NCBI RefSeq assembly: GCF_000786695.1
Contig: NZ_CP009962.1
Location: 2,852,001-2,916,000, forward strand
Direction of reading: 5' to 3'
From: Collimonas arenae
Lineage (GTDB): Bacteria; Pseudomonadota; Gammaproteobacteria; Burkholderiales; Burkholderiaceae_D
DNA: 64,000 nt
The translations under genes and the position numbers were made by a program. Shown piece by piece: positions 61,287 to 64,000 of this stretch. Each line of letters begins with the position of its first letter. Position 1 is the first letter of the stretch. Below the pieces are notes generated by a model, which saw nothing but the letters and a program-made list of their open reading frames with translations, was not told the DNA's origin and did no database searches.

Positions 61287-61594
61287 GATTTCTTCCTTTT
61301 GGTAGCCAGGCTCAAAGTCGCCATTCATAGGCGGCAAACTGATTGATGCATTCGTTGGCACGCCAATCATGGCACAAGCTCACCCAAGCTGCAGCGCATG
61401 CCCTCCCCGAGCGGGATAACTGCGGACAGACCGATACCCTGTTTGCCCTGACACAGAAAGGGAGTAAGGCGCCGCCCCGCCGGCCTTTCAGTCGTTGGGC
61501 GGATTCCACGACAAGCTGACCGGCCGTTTCGGGGTGCAATGTATGGGGCAATTGCACCGACCGCGAAGCGGCCCGAACAGCGCCCCGCTCAACC
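61287..61594. other. Intergenic region, no gene supported
   Basis: About 308 bp between the phospholipase gene end and the DUF427 start, both leftward. Small frames show no domain. A short CCGC-GAA-GCGG hairpin lies at about 61560; no further structure seen. Confidence 0.45.
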
Positions 61595-64000
61595 TTAGGC
61601 CGTCACGGTAAACACAACCGGACCGGCCAGCTGTTCAGCATAAGCATCGTTGGCGAGAAACCATACCTTATAGGATCCTGCCGCCAGCCCCTGGGTCTTG
61701 AGCGTTACCTGGCCATTGAGCGCGGTGGCATACTCATACAGGCTATAGGTCTTGTAGCCGGCTTGGTCAGGTACTGTGCTGGAGATTGGAAACACGCCGA
61801 TCCAGTTGCGCGCATTCTGCTTTTGGGCCGCAGTACTGTAGTTGAATACGATATTGCTGCCCTGGCGTATGCGCGGCGTCGCCGTCGACAGTGTCGATGG
61901 CGCAATTACGCCGATTTGAGGATCGGTCCAGCTGCGGGCTTCGCTTTCGACGTGGCCGGCGACGCGGCGTAAAAAGTTTGCGTCGGAATCTGCCTTGATG
62001 CTGAAGTCATACCAGCCTTTGGCCGCACCGAGCGGCACCATCAATCTAAGCACCCGACCTGCCGCCACCGGATAAGAGCCCTGGAAACCACTCGACGGAC
62101 CGGCGTTGGCGGTGATCGTGAAAGTGCATGGTTTCGACCCGGCGTGGTTGGATAATACCAGGGTGATTGCATGACGTTCATAGTCGTCGCGCACCTGGAC
62201 TTCCGGCTTGGCCGCTGCTACTGCGCCGGCGACAGCAAAGCTGCCTTTGATCTCCCGGAAGAAGCCGTTCGGGCCGTGTACGCGCAATTCGTACTGGTCG
62301 CCTGTCCAGTTGGCGAGTTTGACGTCGCGCAGGACCTTGCCGGCTTCCACCGTGTAATGCCACGGCCCGTCCTGGCGCAGATTCGAATAGGCGATGAAAG
62401 CGGCGCCGGCCTTGCCTGTATTGCCTAATGTCAGCGACAGTTCGCGATGGCCGGATTGTGCGGCGTACTGCGCATCGACATGCAATTGATACGGCAAATG
62501 GCAGGCCGGTCGTGGACCGCGGTTCAACTCTTGAACAGGGAAGGTTTGCACGGCCGGCGGCGTGGCGCTTACCGTCGAATCGACCTTATGGTAAGGCGCC
62601 GCTGGTGTAATTTGCGGCCATGCCTTGTTCGGGGTCTTGAAATCAAATGCCGATGTCAAATCGCCGCACACTGCCCTGCGCCATGGCGAAATGTTTTTAC
62701 AGGTAACCTTGTCGCGATCCAGGCCGCGGCCCTCTACCAGCCATTCCTCCAGGAAGCGCAGCACCGAGGTGTGGTCAAACAGCTGCGAGCAGACGCGACC
62801 GCCGCGGCTCCATGGCGAAATCACCAGCATCGGCACCCGTGGCCCAAGTCCTTTCGGTACTTGCTGGTACAGCTCGCCTACCGTTGGGTCAGCCAGCGTG
62901 GTCTGGCCCATGTCCGCGTTCAATGGCGGAACATTCGGTGGCACGTGATCGAAAAAGCCGTCGTTTTCATCATAGTTAATCAGGAACACCGTCTTCGACC
63001 ATACTTCCGGGTTGCTTGCCAGCGCACCCAGCAACCGGGAGGCGATATCTTCGCCGGCGTTTGGCGATGCCTCCGGATGTTCGCAATATTCATAAGGCGC
63101 AAAAATCCAGGAAACCTGCGGCAGCGCTGTCTTGCCGTTGACGCCATCGATGTCGCGCTTGAAGGCCTTGATCAGCAAATCACCCTTGGTGCCGGCGGTG
63201 TTGGCCTGGGTTGAACCGTCCGCCAACGCCCGGCCGTTCTGATACAAGGGCGAACTGGTCTTGAGGCGGCTGCCGTCGCTTTCGACCCGGAAATTCTTGA
63301 AATAGGCGAGATAGTTGTCGCCATAATTGTCGAACTCCTGGTAAGCCTTCCAGCTGACGTTGTTGGCTTGCAAGACTTCCGCATAGGTCTTCCAGTTAGG
63401 CGCGGCGGCAGTGGTTGCGGCGCTGATATCGTCGTTGTTGATGTCGCCGTTATAGATCGGATTGGCGTTGTACAGGTTGCCGTCATTGAGCCCGGTGATG
63501 TTGTCGCCGGCAGTACCGGACAAGGCATAGAAGCGGTTCGGATCGGTCGGACCGAAAATCGAGCAGTGATAAGCGTCGCAGATGGTGAATGCGTCCGCCA
63601 CCGCATAATAGAAAGGCAGGTCGCCGCGGTCGAAGTAGCCCATGGTGTAGGCGGTTTTCTTCGGCACCCAGGCGTCCCAGTTCTTCCAGGTAGTCTCGGA
63701 ACCCTTCCAGCTATGGTTCAGGCCGACTTGCGTGGCGTTGGTCCCCTTCGCATCGAAATGGTAAGGCAGCACGTAAGAGCTGCCGTTCGGCTGATACCAC
63801 ACCGACTGTCCGCTTGGCAGCGAGATGGCGCGTGGATCGCCGAAGCCGCGCACACCGGCCAGCTTGCCGAAATAATGGTCAAAAGAGCGATTCTCTTGCA
63901 TGAAAATCACGACGTGTTCGACGTCGGCGATCGTGCCGGTCTTGCAGTTTGCCGGCACCGCCAGCGCTTGCCGGATCGTTTCAGGAAAAACGCCTGCAGC
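61595..64000 (-). CDS. Phosphocholine-type phospholipase C, 5' end outside window
   Basis: About 800 residues are visible; the frame is open to the right edge (LAVPANCK preceded by ETIRQA), so the Tat-type signal expected for this family is cut off. Catalytic alkaline-phosphatase-like domain: VVIFMQENRSFDHYFGKLAG, IFGPTDPNRFYALSGTAGD, FLINYDENDGFFDHVPPN (metal and Thr/Asp ligands) and LVISPWSRGG. Two C-terminal DUF756 beta domains follow (about residues 490-590 and 590-690), then an extra C-terminal beta domain of about 100 residues ending in TVTA. The extra domain makes it longer than PlcN/PlcH (about 690-730). Hydrolyses phosphatidylcholine or sphingomyelin outside the cell. Confidence 0.92.
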   Translation of the reverse strand, partial: AAGVFPETIRQALAVPANCKTGTIADVEHVVIFMQENRSFDHYFGKLAGVRGFGDPRAISLPSGQSVWYQPNGSSYVLPYHFDAKGTNATQVGLNHSWKGSETTWKNWDAWVPKKTAYTMGYFDRGDLPFYYAVADAFTICDAYHCSIFGPTDPNRFYALSGTAGDNITGLNDGNLYNANPIYNGDINNDDISAATTAAAPNWKTYAEVLQANNVSWKAYQEFDNYGDNYLAYFKNFRVESDGSRLKTSSPLYQNGRALADGSTQANTAGTKGDLLIKAFKRDIDGVNGKTALPQVSWIFAPYEYCEHPEASPNAGEDIASRLLGALASNPEVWSKTVFLINYDENDGFFDHVPPNVPPLNADMGQTTLADPTVGELYQQVPKGLGPRVPMLVISPWSRGGRVCSQLFDHTSVLRFLEEWLVEGRGLDRDKVTCKNISPWRRAVCGDLTSAFDFKTPNKAWPQITPAAPYHKVDSTVSATPPAVQTFPVQELNRGPRPACHLPYQLHVDAQYAAQSGHRELSLTLGNTGKAGAAFIAYSNLRQDGPWHYTVEAGKVLRDVKLANWTGDQYELRVHGPNGFFREIKGSFAVAGAVAAAKPEVQVRDDYERHAITLVLSNHAGSKPCTFTITANAGPSSGFQGSYPVAAGRVLRLMVPLGAAKGWYDFSIKADSDANFLRRVAGHVESEARSWTDPQIGVIAPSTLSTATPRIRQGSNIVFNYSTAAQKQNARNWIGVFPISSTVPDQAGYKTYSLYEYATALNGQVTLKTQGLAAGSYKVWFLANDAYAEQLAGPVVFTVTA

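Overview
The window looks like part of a betaproteobacterial chromosome of the Burkholderiales, probably an Oxalobacteraceae member close to Collimonas. This is an inference from the protein families (YadA-like adhesin with a BamE/OmpA partner, classical porins, chitinase plus chitosanase, Tat-type phosphocholine phospholipase C) and the fairly high GC content. No rRNA or tRNA gene was recognised. A dif-like XerCD site split by a filamentous prophage suggests the region lies near the replication terminus.

Layout. (1) 1-6857: the C-terminal part of a trimeric autotransporter adhesin, its OmpA-type partner, and an AT-richer exported GH78 alpha-L-rhamnosidase. (2) 7367-15064: a complete-looking inovirus prophage of about 7.7 kb between two dif-like sites. 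It carries a repressor, two palindromic operators, ssDNA-binding protein, coat protein with terminator, pIII-like adsorption protein, pVI-like protein, Zot-like ATPase, a C5 cytosine methyltransferase and an HUH rolling-circle Rep. The methyltransferase core is bracketed by an unusual 55-bp nested-palindrome repeat family. (3) 15065-18500: small housekeeping and orphan genes (RlpA-like, DUF6404-like, GIY-YIG, an XRE remnant).

(4) 18793-24858: a catabolic operon (FAD oxidoreductase, enoyl-CoA hydratase, CoA-transferase, MFS) behind a strong promoter and a 28-bp palindromic operator, with a GntR gene after it. (5) 24917-28413: a LysR gene divergent from GST, pirin, DoxX and SnoaL-like genes, interrupted by a MITE-like element. 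(6) 28597-35026: a LysR gene divergent from a YfcC-type carrier and M20 amidohydrolase, then a thiolase and a porin on the other strand. (7) 35183-42715: an MDR oxidoreductase, TauD-type dioxygenase, BKACE/DUF849 cleavage enzyme, MFS and alpha/beta hydrolase with an AraC-family gene. The promoter and 5' end of the MDR gene are duplicated in inverted orientation, with 21-bp-phased repeats on both sides; the copy ends as a 52-codon leader coupled to a FrnE/DsbA-family gene.

(8) 42906-48008: leftward genes for acylphosphatase, TVP38-like protein, alginate-export-type porin, exported VOC protein, DoxX, XapX and isochorismatase-like hydrolase. (9) 48826-51381: a GH18 chitinase and a GH46 chitosanase, both with an N-terminal chitin-binding module and probable TTG starts. 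(10) 51519-58510: flavin amine oxidase, ThDP enzyme, a small partner protein with a DyP peroxidase, and a frameshifted MipA/OmpV gene. (11) 58537-64000: an orphan tyrosine recombinase divergent from a KfrA-like protein with a palindrome-rich promoter (plasmid-like module), DUF427, and a phospholipase C running off the right edge.

The enzyme clusters look like separate transport-plus-catabolism modules, each with its own regulator. Functions of modules 4, 6 and 7 are inferred from families only; the substrates are unknown.
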